Shown here piece after piece: positions 1 through 9,160 of a stretch of 64,000 nt of DNA. This stretch comes from Gluconobacter wancherniae NBRC 103581 (GTDB lineage Bacteria; Pseudomonadota; Alphaproteobacteria; Acetobacterales; Acetobacteraceae). A program made the position numbers and the translations under genes. Below the pieces are notes generated by a model. That model was not told the DNA's origin, searched no databases, and saw only the letters and a list, made by a program, of their open reading frames with translations. Positions within the stretch are counted from its first letter, which is position 1. Every line of letters starts with the position of its first letter. The stretch is from assembly GCF_007988885.1 (NCBI RefSeq), contig NZ_BJUZ01000001.1, positions 930,001-994,000 on the forward strand, in the 5' to 3' direction.

Positions 1-101
1 CTAAGTCCTCTCTGTCGCTCTAAGATTTGTCAAGATTTCCTGATAGCGGACATTACTGGTTTTCCTTGACGTATGGGCCGCAAGTGTCCAGCGATGAAGG
101 T

Positions 102-1370
102 ATGGATACCATCAGCCTTCTTGCTTTACTTCTGACCCTCTCGGCCGGCTTCAGCATTCTCAATCGTCACACACTGCGTATTCCTGTCACAATTGGTGTT
201 CTGATTTTCTCGTTGCTGACGTCACTTGTGATCATGATCCTAAGTTCACTGCTGCCGGCCTACGATTTCCAGGCTTTTCCACGATCGGTGCTTGGCGCCA
301 TCAATCTCCCTGCGGCACTTCTGAATGGCGCGTTATCGCTTCTTCTGTTTGCCGGGGCCATGCAGGTCAATGTCGGACATCTAAGGGCGAAACTGATGTC
401 TGTGACAGCCCTCTCCATTCTGGGAACCGTTCTTGCTGTAACGTTTTTGGCGGTCGCAGCATGGTACGTTTTTCCCCTGTTAGGCCATTCGGTTCCCTTT
501 ACATGGTGCATCGTGCTCGGTGCCATTCTTGCGCCTACGGACCCGGTTTCAGTTGTGGGGATGCTGAAGCGTCTAGGGCTACCGGGACCGCTTCAGGCTG
601 TATTTGCAGGTGAAAGTCTGTTCAACGATGGCGTGGGCGTTGTCATTTTCGGTGTCACGATCGGATTAGCAACCGGAGGAGGTCAGGAAGTGACCAGTTC
701 CGAGATTGCGCTGAGTTTCTGCCGGGAGGCAATTGGTGGTGGCTTGTTGGGTGCATTGACCGGATGGATGGCTTTGCGGGTACTCAAGGCTCAGCGGGAT
801 ACTCATATCGACCTGCTGACATCACTGGCATTGGCCACCGGAACCTTCGGCATCGCCAATCAGCTTGGAATGTCCGGAGCGATTGCCGTTGTCGTGGCCG
901 GTCTGTGCTTCGGAACAAGTTACAGCCATTCCGTGTTCGATGAAGCGTCTCGCAAAGAACTCGACGTTGCATGGACACTCATCGACGAAGTGCTGAACGT
1001 TCTGTTGTTCATGCTTATCGGCTTTGAAATCCTTGAGATCACGCCTCATCTGTTTGCTGTGCTGGCAACATTTGCCGTAATCCCGCTATCCATCGCCGTA
1101 CGGACAATGAGCGTGCTCTTTTCAACGCTCCCGGTTCACATCAGGCAATGGGAGCGAGGTCGCGTCCTGGGTATTCTGACATGGGGTGGGCTGCGTGGTG
1201 GCATCTCGATTTCGCTAGCACTTGGGTTGCCAGATGGTGACTTACGCGATCTGCTTCTGCCTATCTGTTACGGCGTGGTGGTCTTCACAATTATTGTCCA
1301 AGGACTCACGATGGAATGGGTCGTTCGAAGACTGTTTCCTTCTCTCCACTCCGCAAGTTCAGGTAGGTAA
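102..1370 (+). CDS. NhaP-type Na+/H+ (cation/proton) antiporter, CPA1 family
   Basis: Inner-membrane antiporter expected to exchange Na+ or K+ for H+. The 422-residue protein is almost entirely hydrophobic, consistent with 12 or so membrane segments. Family motifs are clear: APTDPVSV at about residues 144-151 and GESLFNDG at about 170-177, which in CPA1 proteins hold the ion-binding aspartates. The frame is open further upstream to a TTG at 27, but the extra 25 residues are polar and unlike the family, so I start at the ATG at 102, where the hydrophobic region begins; its ribosome site is poor, so the start is not certain. It stands alone before a peroxiredoxin gene. The specific ion cannot be read from the sequence. 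Confidence 0.85.
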   Translation: MDTISLLALLLTLSAGFSILNRHTLRIPVTIGVLIFSLLTSLVIMILSSLLPAYDFQAFPRSVLGAINLPAALLNGALSLLLFAGAMQVNVGHLRAKLMSVTALSILGTVLAVTFLAVAAWYVFPLLGHSVPFTWCIVLGAILAPTDPVSVVGMLKRLGLPGPLQAVFAGESLFNDGVGVVIFGVTIGLATGGGQEVTSSEIALSFCREAIGGGLLGALTGWMALRVLKAQRDTHIDLLTSLALATGTFGIANQLGMSGAIAVVVAGLCFGTSYSHSVFDEASRKELDVAWTLIDEVLNVLLFMLIGFEILEITPHLFAVLATFAVIPLSIAVRTMSVLFSTLPVHIRQWERGRVLGILTWGGLRGGISISLALGLPDGDLRDLLLPICYGVVVFTIIVQGLTMEWVVRRLFPSLHSASSGR

Positions 1371-1519
1371 ATTGCCTTCAGGAGCACATGATCCACGTGC
1401 CCAATACTCCGATTAACGGTTATTCCGACATGGAATGACTAATAGTCCTACATGCCATCATCCCTGAAAAAACCAACACCTCTAACGTCAGGCGTTGCTT
1501 TATTTTAGAGGAAATACCC

Positions 1520-2197
1520 ATGTCTCTTCAGGCAAAACTTGATGTGTTCAAAGCTGACTTTGAAGCGGGCAAGCCACCTTATAATGTTCCTGCTTCGGTG
1601 ATTGAAGTCATGCATCGTGCCACAGCTGAACTGATCGCCGCAGGTGCAGCAGAAAAGGCGCTCAAAGCCGGCGATAAGGCTCCGTCTTTCACGCTGAACG
1701 ATCCTGATGGCAATCCGGTGTCTTCCACCGAACTGCTTGCAAAAGGCCCGTTGGTCATCAGCTTTTACCGCGGTGTGTGGTGCCCATACTGCAATATGGA
1801 ACTCCAGGCTCTTGAGGCGGCGTTGCCATCCTTCCGCGAACTTGGTGCAAGTCTGATTGCCATCTCACCACAGACGGCAGTGAACAGCCGTAAGTCGGTG
1901 CGTCAGAACCACCTTGATTTCCCCATCCTGTCGGATGTCCATAACGACGTTGCAGCAGCATTTGGTCTGCGGTTCGCATTGCCGGACTATCTCGTGGACC
2001 TCTACACCAATTTGAAGAACGATCTTCCGTCTTTCAATGGTGATGACAGCTGGACGCTGCCGATGCCCGGCCGTTTCATCATCGGGCAGGACGGCGTAAT
2101 CCTCTATGCTGAGGTCAATCCTGACTATACCCGCCGCCCGGAACCGGAAGACATGCTGCCGGCACTGCGGAAAGCAACATATGCTTCAGCTGACTAA
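1520..2197 (+). CDS. Peroxiredoxin-like AhpC/TSA family protein
   Basis: Predicted thiol peroxidase of the thioredoxin fold, 225 residues, no signal peptide, so cytosolic. The fold begins at about residue 51 (GDKAPSFTLND), and the redox motif is W-C-P-Y-C at residues 87-91, giving cysteines 88 and 91 in a CxxC arrangement typical of the peroxiredoxin-like subgroup rather than classical AhpC. The N-terminal 45 residues are helical, as in that subgroup. The ATG at 1520 has a good AGAGGAAA ribosome site. A short CAGG/CCTG stem followed by six Ts at about 2220-2240 may terminate it. Its reductant and substrate are unknown. Confidence 0.85.
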   Translation: MSLQAKLDVFKADFEAGKPPYNVPASVIEVMHRATAELIAAGAAEKALKAGDKAPSFTLNDPDGNPVSSTELLAKGPLVISFYRGVWCPYCNMELQALEAALPSFRELGASLIAISPQTAVNSRKSVRQNHLDFPILSDVHNDVAAAFGLRFALPDYLVDLYTNLKNDLPSFNGDDSWTLPMPGRFIIGQDGVILYAEVNPDYTRRPEPEDMLPALRKATYASAD

Positions 2198-2284
2198 CTA
2201 TTATCTAGCTCTTGTTTCAGGGCTATCCTGATCGTTTTTTGCGAAATGCTGGATTGAGTGTCCTCCTCTCAAATTCAGCGTTTC

Positions 2285-3520
2285 TCATTTCGGCGTTTTA
2301 CCATTGATGAGAGCCTGAGGTAGCATCAGTCCCATCATCGTGACAAAGACAAGCAAGACCCCGATGCTTCCGAGCGCGAAGGGGAGATTTACAATCTGGG
2401 CGACAAATCCCAAGGCCGCAGGTCCAACCAGAATTCCTGAATATCCAAGTGTTGTTATGGCAGACACTGCAAGATGTTCTGGCATGAAGGTCTGTCGCCC
2501 AACGGCTGAATAGAGCACTGGAACCACGTTCGCACACCCTGCGCCCACCAGTGCGTAACCCAAGAGGGTCATCTGCCAGACCGGGATTATCGTCACCAGT
2601 AACATTCCCAGAGCAGCCAGCAGACTTCCGCCTGTCACCAGCACACGACCTGAGACATGGCGAACCAGTCGATCTCCCAACAATCTGCCAATGGTCATTG
2701 TAGAGGCAAATGCAACGTATCCCAGCCCCGTGTAGCGCATATCAACATGCCGCACTGTCGTCAGGAAAACCGCGCTCCAGTCTATAGCAGCCCCCTCTGC
2801 GAGAAAGACGATAAAGCACATGACCCCGATGATGAGAACGATCCCATGAGGAAATGCAAAGGCAGGTCCAGATTCTGAATGGGTTCGTCCAGTCAGTAAG
2901 CCGGGAAGTGCCAGGAAAGCGCTCAGCATTAACAGTACAACAACAGCCAAAGATGCCTGAAACGGGGAAAAGCCAAGGCTGAGTAACGTGCTCACGCCAA
3001 TCGCTCCCAGGAGACCCCCTACGCTGAAAAGGCCATGAAAACCCGACATCATGGTATTCTGGCACGCTCGTTCAACAATAACAGCTTGAACATTGACGAC
3101 GCAGTCTATCGATCCAACACCCGCCCCAAAAATGATCAGAGCACCGGCGAGAAGCGGTATAATATTTGAAGACGAAAGAACCGGCAGACTACAGCAAACT
3201 GCCAGGGTGGCGACTGCGATGATCCATCGACACCCAAAGCGTCCGGCTAGACTTCCTGCAATAGGCATAGCCACGATCGAACCCATCCCCAGACACAAAA
3301 GAAAGAGGCCAAGATGAGCGTCTGTGAGTCCGCATCGTAGTTTGACATAGGGAATGATCGGCGCCCATGCCGCCCCAGAAAAACCCGCAATTAGGAACGC
3401 TAAACGGGTTGCATACTGTGCTCGGAGCGAGTTTGGAGGAGGATTGGCTATCAATGACAAGTCGGAACCCTTTAATTTGATGCTATAGGCAGGCACTAAA
3501 GAAGGTCTCGAGGACCGCAT
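2285..3520 (-). CDS. MFS transporter (YbjJ-like)
   Basis: Major facilitator superfamily permease of 411 residues with about 12 membrane segments. The loop between segments 2 and 3 carries the MFS signature in the form GSLAGRFGCRW, and the second half repeats it as GRLLGDRLVRHVSGR. The overall look is that of the YbjJ/FucP-like branch, where substrates are mostly undefined; export or sugar transport are both possible. I use the ATG at 3520; a GTG two codons upstream is also open, and neither has a strong ribosome site. The N-terminal 35 residues are polar, so a start further in is possible. Confidence 0.75.
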   Translation of the reverse strand: MRSSRPSLVPAYSIKLKGSDLSLIANPPPNSLRAQYATRLAFLIAGFSGAAWAPIIPYVKLRCGLTDAHLGLFLLCLGMGSIVAMPIAGSLAGRFGCRWIIAVATLAVCCSLPVLSSSNIIPLLAGALIIFGAGVGSIDCVVNVQAVIVERACQNTMMSGFHGLFSVGGLLGAIGVSTLLSLGFSPFQASLAVVVLLMLSAFLALPGLLTGRTHSESGPAFAFPHGIVLIIGVMCFIVFLAEGAAIDWSAVFLTTVRHVDMRYTGLGYVAFASTMTIGRLLGDRLVRHVSGRVLVTGGSLLAALGMLLVTIIPVWQMTLLGYALVGAGCANVVPVLYSAVGRQTFMPEHLAVSAITTLGYSGILVGPAALGFVAQIVNLPFALGSIGVLLVFVTMMGLMLPQALINGKTPK

Positions 3521-3924
3521 GACCACAATAATTGCAATAGCCGGACATGAACGGGGTCATTCTGTATTCTATGAATGTCTTCTGGAAATCATGAGGACGG
3601 TATTGAGCGGATTCAACTTGTCATCGCAACACGCCATTTTTGGAGATGACGATGACAACGGAAAGACGTCAGTCTGAGCGCCCAACACGGCAACAATTAT
3701 TCTCGCCAGAATGGCTGTCTGTCTGGAAACGCGAGAATTTTTGTCGGTTTTGGCGTCGTCTCGCTGCGGGTCCTTCCGCACCTAGCGGAGGTTAAGGAAT
3801 ATACGCGCCAAGTGGAAGCATGGACCGAAAGGCTACGGGAAAAATAGGTAGAGTAAAGCGTATTTTGTAAAAGTGTAAAACGTCCCCGAAAGTGGAGTGC
3901 TCAGACCTTCGGGGAAGGTATTTT
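3521..3924. other. Intergenic region with only weak short ORFs
   Basis: About 400 bases between the MFS gene and the RcnB-like gene. On the plus strand a 47-residue basic, Trp-rich ORF (3652-3795) has a GGAG ribosome site six bases before its ATG, and other short frames overlap it. None is recognisable, so I do not call a gene. The right end holds the terminator of the RcnB-like gene. Confidence 0.4.
3884..3914 (-). terminator. Hairpin after the RcnB-like gene
   Basis: Inverted repeat CCCCGAA / TTCGGGG with a 17-base loop, lying 10 bases beyond the stop of the minus-strand gene and followed on that strand by ACGTTTTAC. Likely a weak intrinsic terminator. Confidence 0.5.
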
Positions 3925-4356
3925 TCAGTACGGACGATAGCCGGGAGGCGGAGGGGGGGCTGGCTGATAACCGGGAGAAACTGGCTGCACCATCCCGCCT
4001 CCGTTGACGACGCCTGCTATCACGCCGGTAGCAACGGCTGTCAGCAGGAACTGGTTTCCATACTGCATCCAGTAATAACCACGAGGAGGTGCCCAGAGGC
4101 CGCGCTGCTGGCGCCAGTTGTTGACCATCCATGGCTTGTAGTGTGGGCCGTCATAGCGATCGCCACGATGCCATACTCGGTTGCGATCAAATGATGGTGG
4201 ACCTCCGCGATTATACTGAGACGGGCCACCAGGATTGTTTCTGAAATCGCGGCCCTGATTTCCACGGTTATCGGGTCCGTGTGGATCTGCATATGCAGTT
4301 GATACCAGTGCCAGGGAGGCTCCCAGTAGGAGTATGGCAAATGACTTATTCTGCAT
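3925..4356 (-). CDS. RcnB-like periplasmic protein
   Basis: Secreted protein of 143 residues: a Sec signal peptide (MQNKSFAILLLGASLALVST, cleavage near AYA-DP) is followed by a low-complexity stretch rich in Asn, Arg, Gly and Pro (residues 25-60). Next come an aromatic HRGDRYDGPHYKPWM region and a W-APP-RGYYWMQYGNQFLL motif typical of the RcnB family (YohN in E. coli, linked to nickel/cobalt efflux). The C-terminus is Pro-rich. The start at 4356 is preceded by CGAGG at good spacing; an upstream in-frame start would bury the signal peptide. No rcnA or other nickel gene is nearby, so a metal role is only a family inference; in acetic acid bacteria these may serve envelope stress. Confidence 0.75.
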   Translation of the reverse strand: MQNKSFAILLLGASLALVSTAYADPHGPDNRGNQGRDFRNNPGGPSQYNRGGPPSFDRNRVWHRGDRYDGPHYKPWMVNNWRQQRGLWAPPRGYYWMQYGNQFLLTAVATGVIAGVVNGGGMVQPVSPGYQPAPPPPPGYRPY

Positions 4357-4601
4357 AATTAAGCCTCGTAATGTCCAAACTGTGGGAGCCACAGGATGCC
4401 GTGTTCGATTAATAGAAACGCTTCGAGCATGGCTGTAATAAGGCGTAATTGGTTCGGAAAGTTTCGAGGGATCTTAAGCACTCTGTTCGCGGTATGGTTA
4501 GCCCATGGTTATACCCTGGTGTCGTGTACCTAATGGTCTGCTTGCTCATGGGAGCATAGTGTCAGGTCAAAATTCGCCATGATCAGAGGGATCTAACAGC
4601 A

Positions 4602-5918
4602 GTGACGGCAATCCATGGGCGCAGAACATTTGAGGATCTGAAGTTATTCAGATTCTCATTGATGTCCCTTGCTGTGTCTGCTGCAGTTATGCTCACCTCC
4701 GGTACTGCTTCTGCATCGTCGATAGACGTTCGCATGAACGACATCATGGCTTCTGGTGAGGCCACCCCGCTAGCTGCCATGGCGGTACTCAAATTACATA
4801 ATGGTCGTCCTGAGTATGCTTACTTTTCAGGGTTTGCCCGTAGTGATCAGGGGAGAACTGTTGCCGTAGGCGCCGATACGCTGTTCCGGGTCGCATCCAT
4901 TTCAAAGATGGTAACAACAATCGGCTTTATGGAGCTGGTGGAACAAGGGAAAATATCGCTTGATCAGGATGTATCGGACTATCTGGGATTCAAGCTCAGA
5001 AATCCGAATTATCTTTCTATACCGATCACGGCCAGAATGCTGCTGAGTCACACGTCCAGCATTCGCGATGCGGATGTTTACAACTTGCCACCCGGCCAGA
5101 AGATTTCGAGCTTCTTTGACCAGACACATAAGCTGGGCGCTGTAAATTATCACTTCGCGCACGAGGCAGGCCGCGGTCCTGGAGCATATTTTGCGTATTG
5201 CAATCTGTGCTTTGGCCTGATCGGCACGATGGTGGAGCATGTTACCGGCCAGCGATTTGATCTTTATCAGAAAGAGCATGTCCTGAAGCCGCTGGGTATT
5301 GCAGGTGGATATAATGTTCTGGACATTCCATCGTCTGAAAAGCTGGCGACACTCTATGCATATGGTCCAAAGGGCTACGAGGCGCAGGTGGACATGTCTC
5401 CATTGCGCGGATGGTCAAACGCGGTGTTGCGGGACTATCGGCCTGGTGACAATGGTACGTTGTTCTCGCCGCAGGGAGGCTTGAGAATTTCGGTTAATGG
5501 TCTGGGAAGGCTGGCGCGTTTCATGCAGGGGCGGGGCGCTCTGGGCAATGTGAGATTGCTCTCTCCTTCTAGCATTAAACTCATGGAAACCCCCGTTTGG
5601 CAGTTTGATGGTCATAATGGCGAAGGAGCTTACCCTATATCGAGCTATGGACTTGGCGTGATCCTGTTGAACGGAGCAGTCGATCCTTCTGGTCGTCCGG
5701 CGATTCCATATGCTGGATATCATGGTGCCATGAAGGGTCATCTTGGTGATGCCTATGGTCTGCATTCCGGGCTTTGGTATGAACCTGAAGGCGGTAATGC
5801 CTACATTTTTGTGGCGGATGGTTTCCCCAACGATACAAGCCCGAAAAGCGGTGTGTATTCGTCTTTTAGCCGGGTCGAAGAAGAGATCCTGACAACGCTT
5901 TCGCATATCAAGCGCTGA
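4602..5918 (+). CDS. Secreted serine hydrolase of the class C beta-lactamase / D-Ala-D-Ala carboxypeptidase fold
   Basis: Periplasmic serine hydrolase, 438 residues from the GTG at 4602. A hydrophobic signal (LMSLAVSAAVMLTSGTASAS) is followed by the beta-lactamase domain. The nucleophile motif SxxK is seen as S-I-S-K at about residues 99-102 and the second motif YxN as Y-C-N in AYCNLCFG. The third motif, usually K-T-G or H-x-G, is not obvious; GHLGDAYG is the nearest. The GTG has an AGAGGG site about 11 bases upstream; the ATG at 4662 would leave a signal without positive charges, so I prefer the longer form. It ends 14 bases before the S9 peptidase gene, so the two are probably one operon. 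Substrate could be peptides, esters or peptidoglycan fragments. Confidence 0.8.
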   Translation: MTAIHGRRTFEDLKLFRFSLMSLAVSAAVMLTSGTASASSIDVRMNDIMASGEATPLAAMAVLKLHNGRPEYAYFSGFARSDQGRTVAVGADTLFRVASISKMVTTIGFMELVEQGKISLDQDVSDYLGFKLRNPNYLSIPITARMLLSHTSSIRDADVYNLPPGQKISSFFDQTHKLGAVNYHFAHEAGRGPGAYFAYCNLCFGLIGTMVEHVTGQRFDLYQKEHVLKPLGIAGGYNVLDIPSSEKLATLYAYGPKGYEAQVDMSPLRGWSNAVLRDYRPGDNGTLFSPQGGLRISVNGLGRLARFMQGRGALGNVRLLSPSSIKLMETPVWQFDGHNGEGAYPISSYGLGVILLNGAVDPSGRPAIPYAGYHGAMKGHLGDAYGLHSGLWYEPEGGNAYIFVADGFPNDTSPKSGVYSSFSRVEEEILTTLSHIKR

Positions 5919-5932
5919 GGGTAATCGTAAAC

Positions 5933-8026
5933 ATGACAACACTTTTTCCCCAGAGTTTCCGAAGCTCAGTTATGGCGGGAATCTGCCTTGCCGTTATAGC
6001 CGTAGCCCATCCTGCCTATGGGGCGTCACCTCGTTCTCCAGAGGTGCTGAAGCAGGATCTTTCCCGGCTTCTTGCAATGCCTTTTGCCAATGACATGGTG
6101 GGAGCAAAAGACGTCCCGGTCATTGCGTGGGTCGAAAATCGTGGTGGAGCAAGGAATGTGCTCGTCTCACAGAATGGAAAATCCCCCAAATTGCTGACCC
6201 ATTACACGCGGGATGACGGTATTCTTTTATGGGATCTGGCATTGAGCCGGAACGGACGCATCGCGGCTTACGTTGAGAATGGTGATCCTGAATATCCAGA
6301 CGGCGCCCCTCCAAATGCGGGCCTTCAGAACAACCTGCCGAAACAGAATGTCCATGTAGTCCTTCCTTCAGGTCAGAATGTGATCGCGGGGCAGGGCCAT
6401 AGCCCGGCATTCTCGCCAGATGGCAAGATGCTGGCATTCAGTGAGGGGGGGACTCTTTTTCAGGGCCGCGTGGCTGTAAAAGCTGCGGCTGTTCTAAAAA
6501 CAGTGGGCAGCATAGAGGCCCTCAAATGGTCAGCGGATGGGACAAGGCTGCTTTTCTCGCTCCGGCGTGGAACACATAGTCTTATCGGGCTCTTCACACT
6601 TTCCGGTGCGGGCAATGGGAAGCTGGAGTTTATCGATCCGGCCTTTGCCCATGATGTCTTGCCCGAATTCTCTCCAGACGGATCGAAGATAGCTTTTGTC
6701 CGCTCACGGGCGCCTTTGCACGATGATCAAGTGGAGAAGGGAAGCTTCTGGTCGATTCATGTCTATGATCTGAAGACGCAAACGGGCTCTGAGGTGTGGA
6801 AGGCTCCTTCTGGGCAGGGTGGGCGCTTTGCTGCTTCTGAAGGGATGTCGCTCATCTGGGCTGACGATACTCATCTGCTTTTCCCATGGGAAGGCAGCGG
6901 CTGGATGCGGGTGTACGAACTTGACCTTGCACACGCCGCTACCCCCAGAGCCCTCACGCCTGACAATGCCGAAGTCTCTTCGTATTGTATGGATAGCGAT
7001 GAACAGTCGTTGATCTATACGTCCAACGCGGGTGATCTGGACGCGTCATATGGATGGTCGCAGTCTCTGCTGGGTGGCGCGCCCGTTCGGCTTGGGCATG
7101 GCAATCAGATGCAGTTTTCTGTTGTGCCAGCCGGGCATTCCATAGCCTTTATGGAAACCGGCGTTGAGCAGACTGCCCATCCGGTCGTGTTGAATGGAAA
7201 AAGCGATCTTGAGACGCCTGTTGAGCCTGTTCTTCCAGCGGGTATAAAATTTGTTACGCCGCAGAATGTCCATTTCAGAAGTGCGGATGGGACCGATCTT
7301 CATGGACAGGTATTTCTTCCGCCGTCGGGGAGTGATGCGCGTAAGCCCGCGCTCTTGTTCCTTCACGGGGGGCCAAAGCGGCAAATGCTGCCCGCGTTCA
7401 ATCCTATGGATTACTACTCCAACGCCTATCTGATGAACCAGACACTTGCGTCAGATGGTTATGTCGTCATGACCGTCAATTACCGTAGCGGCACGGGATA
7501 TGGTGAAGGCTTCCGAAACGCACTACACACAGGCGACAGAGGGGCGAGTGAATATCAGGATGTTCTGGCCGCAGCTTCCTATCTGCAACATCGGCCTGAT
7601 GTAAACCCGCACAAGATCGGCGTGTGGGGCGGTAGTTGGGGCGGGTACCTGACAGCACTTTCACTGGCCCGGAACAGCGATATTTTCGCAGCAGGTGCTG
7701 ATTTTCATGGTGTGCATGATCTGACTGATCCGTCACGAATGGGTCTTTCTCCGGATGAAAATCAGGCCAGGTTAGAAACTGCGTGGCGCTCGTCTCCTGC
7801 TGCGTCAATCCAGAACTGGCGCTCGCCTGTGTTGCTGGTTCATGGAGATGATGATTGGAATGTTGACTTTTCGCAGTCAGTCATACTGTCCGGGCTTCTT
7901 TCGGAGCAGGGAGTCGCTTTTCAGGAGCATTCATTCCCAAATGAACGACATACCTTCCTGCGTAATCAGGACTGGGAAAGCGCGTATCTCTGGATGACTG
8001 AATTCTTTTCCGGACAACTTAAATAG
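5933..8026 (+). CDS. Secreted S9-family peptidase (prolyl oligopeptidase / acylaminoacyl peptidase type)
   Basis: Periplasmic serine peptidase of 697 residues. It has a signal peptide ending near AYGAS, then a beta-propeller region made of WD40-like PD40 repeats (for example FSPDGKMLAFSEGG and FSPDGSKIAFVRSR), then an alpha/beta hydrolase domain from about residue 450. The catalytic triad is readable: Ser in GGSWGG near residue 568, Asp in HGDDDWN near 640 and His in NERHTF near 673. The ribosome site GAGGG overlaps the end of the upstream serine hydrolase gene. Together the pair look like a peptide-degrading module, perhaps for short or modified peptides in the periplasm; specificity is not visible. 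Confidence 0.88.
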   Translation: MTTLFPQSFRSSVMAGICLAVIAVAHPAYGASPRSPEVLKQDLSRLLAMPFANDMVGAKDVPVIAWVENRGGARNVLVSQNGKSPKLLTHYTRDDGILLWDLALSRNGRIAAYVENGDPEYPDGAPPNAGLQNNLPKQNVHVVLPSGQNVIAGQGHSPAFSPDGKMLAFSEGGTLFQGRVAVKAAAVLKTVGSIEALKWSADGTRLLFSLRRGTHSLIGLFTLSGAGNGKLEFIDPAFAHDVLPEFSPDGSKIAFVRSRAPLHDDQVEKGSFWSIHVYDLKTQTGSEVWKAPSGQGGRFAASEGMSLIWADDTHLLFPWEGSGWMRVYELDLAHAATPRALTPDNAEVSSYCMDSDEQSLIYTSNAGDLDASYGWSQSLLGGAPVRLGHGNQMQFSVVPAGHSIAFMETGVEQTAHPVVLNGKSDLETPVEPVLPAGIKFVTPQNVHFRSADGTDLHGQVFLPPSGSDARKPALLFLHGGPKRQMLPAFNPMDYYSNAYLMNQTLASDGYVVMTVNYRSGTGYGEGFRNALHTGDRGASEYQDVLAAASYLQHRPDVNPHKIGVWGGSWGGYLTALSLARNSDIFAAGADFHGVHDLTDPSRMGLSPDENQARLETAWRSSPAASIQNWRSPVLLVHGDDDWNVDFSQSVILSGLLSEQGVAFQEHSFPNERHTFLRNQDWESAYLWMTEFFSGQLK

Positions 8027-8211
8027 CGATACTAATCCCAATAAAAGAAATTAATATCCTAATCTAATTATTGGTAATAATATATCAATATCATTTCGTA
8101 TACGTGTATCCAAGGGGGATATTTGTAATATATTGATTAGTCATGATAGTCTCGTGTCAGAATTTTTCATGTAGCCATCTCTGGTTGCACGTTTCAATTT
8201 GGACGAGATGA

Positions 8212-9129
8212 ATGAAATCGATTCCCCTGTCTTTAGGTATGACGCTGGCATTTTCATCGTTTGCGGCTTTTTCTGTAAGTGATGCCTGCTCAAAGCTTCT
8301 CGGGGGAAAGCTAGATCCATTCGAAGTTGCGTTCTCCGGAGGTGTGTTTGGTTTCCTACTTTTGCCGTTTATCCGCAAAAAGCACGAAACATATATGGAT
8401 ATTTTTTCCACCGGGCAGCCGGGGATGTGGATTTTGCGTGCCGTTGCAACATTTGTAGCGACAGCCGCAAGCGTCAAGGCATTCATGCTTCTTCCGATGC
8501 CTGAGGCATTGTCTCTGATGTTTTTAATGCCGCTTTTCGTAACCATTCTCTCGGTTGGTTTGCTGAAAGAGAGGGTTAACGGCTGGGCCTGGGTCTCGGT
8601 TGTGTTGGGATTTTTGGGCGTGCTGATCGTTTTGCGTCCGGGGGCGCGTGAACTGCATTTCGGGCATCTCTGTGCATTAGTGGCAGCTTTGGCGAATGCG
8701 GTGGGCGTCATTGCATATCGTCTGGCAGGACCTGACAGCGCACGCCTGTCACTTTTTGGATCAAGCCTCTTTGGGCCACTTATCGGTGATGGTGCACTGA
8801 TGTTCACACATGCAACCTGGCCACACGGATTTTCAATCTGGTTCTGTCTGTTCGGCTATGGATTTCTGGCCGCACTCGGGCAGTTGCTTATGATGATGGC
8901 GACGGCATTGGCACCCGCAAACAGGGTAGCGCTACCTCAATACAGCCAGATGCTGTGGGCTGTGGTGTTTAGCTATTTCCTGTTCCATCAGCCTCTTGAT
9001 GGATGGACTTTTGCCGGAATAGTCGTGGTAACGGCGTCTGGCATGATCAACTGGATCCGTCAGCACTTACGGTATGAGCGTGATGTGATTGAAGAATATT
9101 GGAAAAAGCAGCACCATCATGTCCATTGA
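8212..9129 (+). CDS. EamA-family (DMT superfamily) transporter
   Basis: Inner-membrane permease of 305 residues with two tandem EamA repeats, about ten membrane segments, ending in a charged, His-rich tail (KKQHHHVH). The first repeat shows the usual PMPEALSLMFLMPLFVTILSV pattern and GVLIVLRPG end; the second ends with VVTASGMINW. Start ATG 8212 has a GGACGAG site. Members export metabolites, amino acids or riboflavin-like compounds; here the substrate is unknown. It lies 185 AT-rich bases after the peptidase gene and converges with the polyol dehydrogenase. Confidence 0.8.
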   Translation: MKSIPLSLGMTLAFSSFAAFSVSDACSKLLGGKLDPFEVAFSGGVFGFLLLPFIRKKHETYMDIFSTGQPGMWILRAVATFVATAASVKAFMLLPMPEALSLMFLMPLFVTILSVGLLKERVNGWAWVSVVLGFLGVLIVLRPGARELHFGHLCALVAALANAVGVIAYRLAGPDSARLSLFGSSLFGPLIGDGALMFTHATWPHGFSIWFCLFGYGFLAALGQLLMMMATALAPANRVALPQYSQMLWAVVFSYFLFHQPLDGWTFAGIVVVTASGMINWIRQHLRYERDVIEEYWKKQHHHVH

Positions 9130-9160
9130 AGTCTGATGGGCTGCATTTTCTGAGTGGCGT

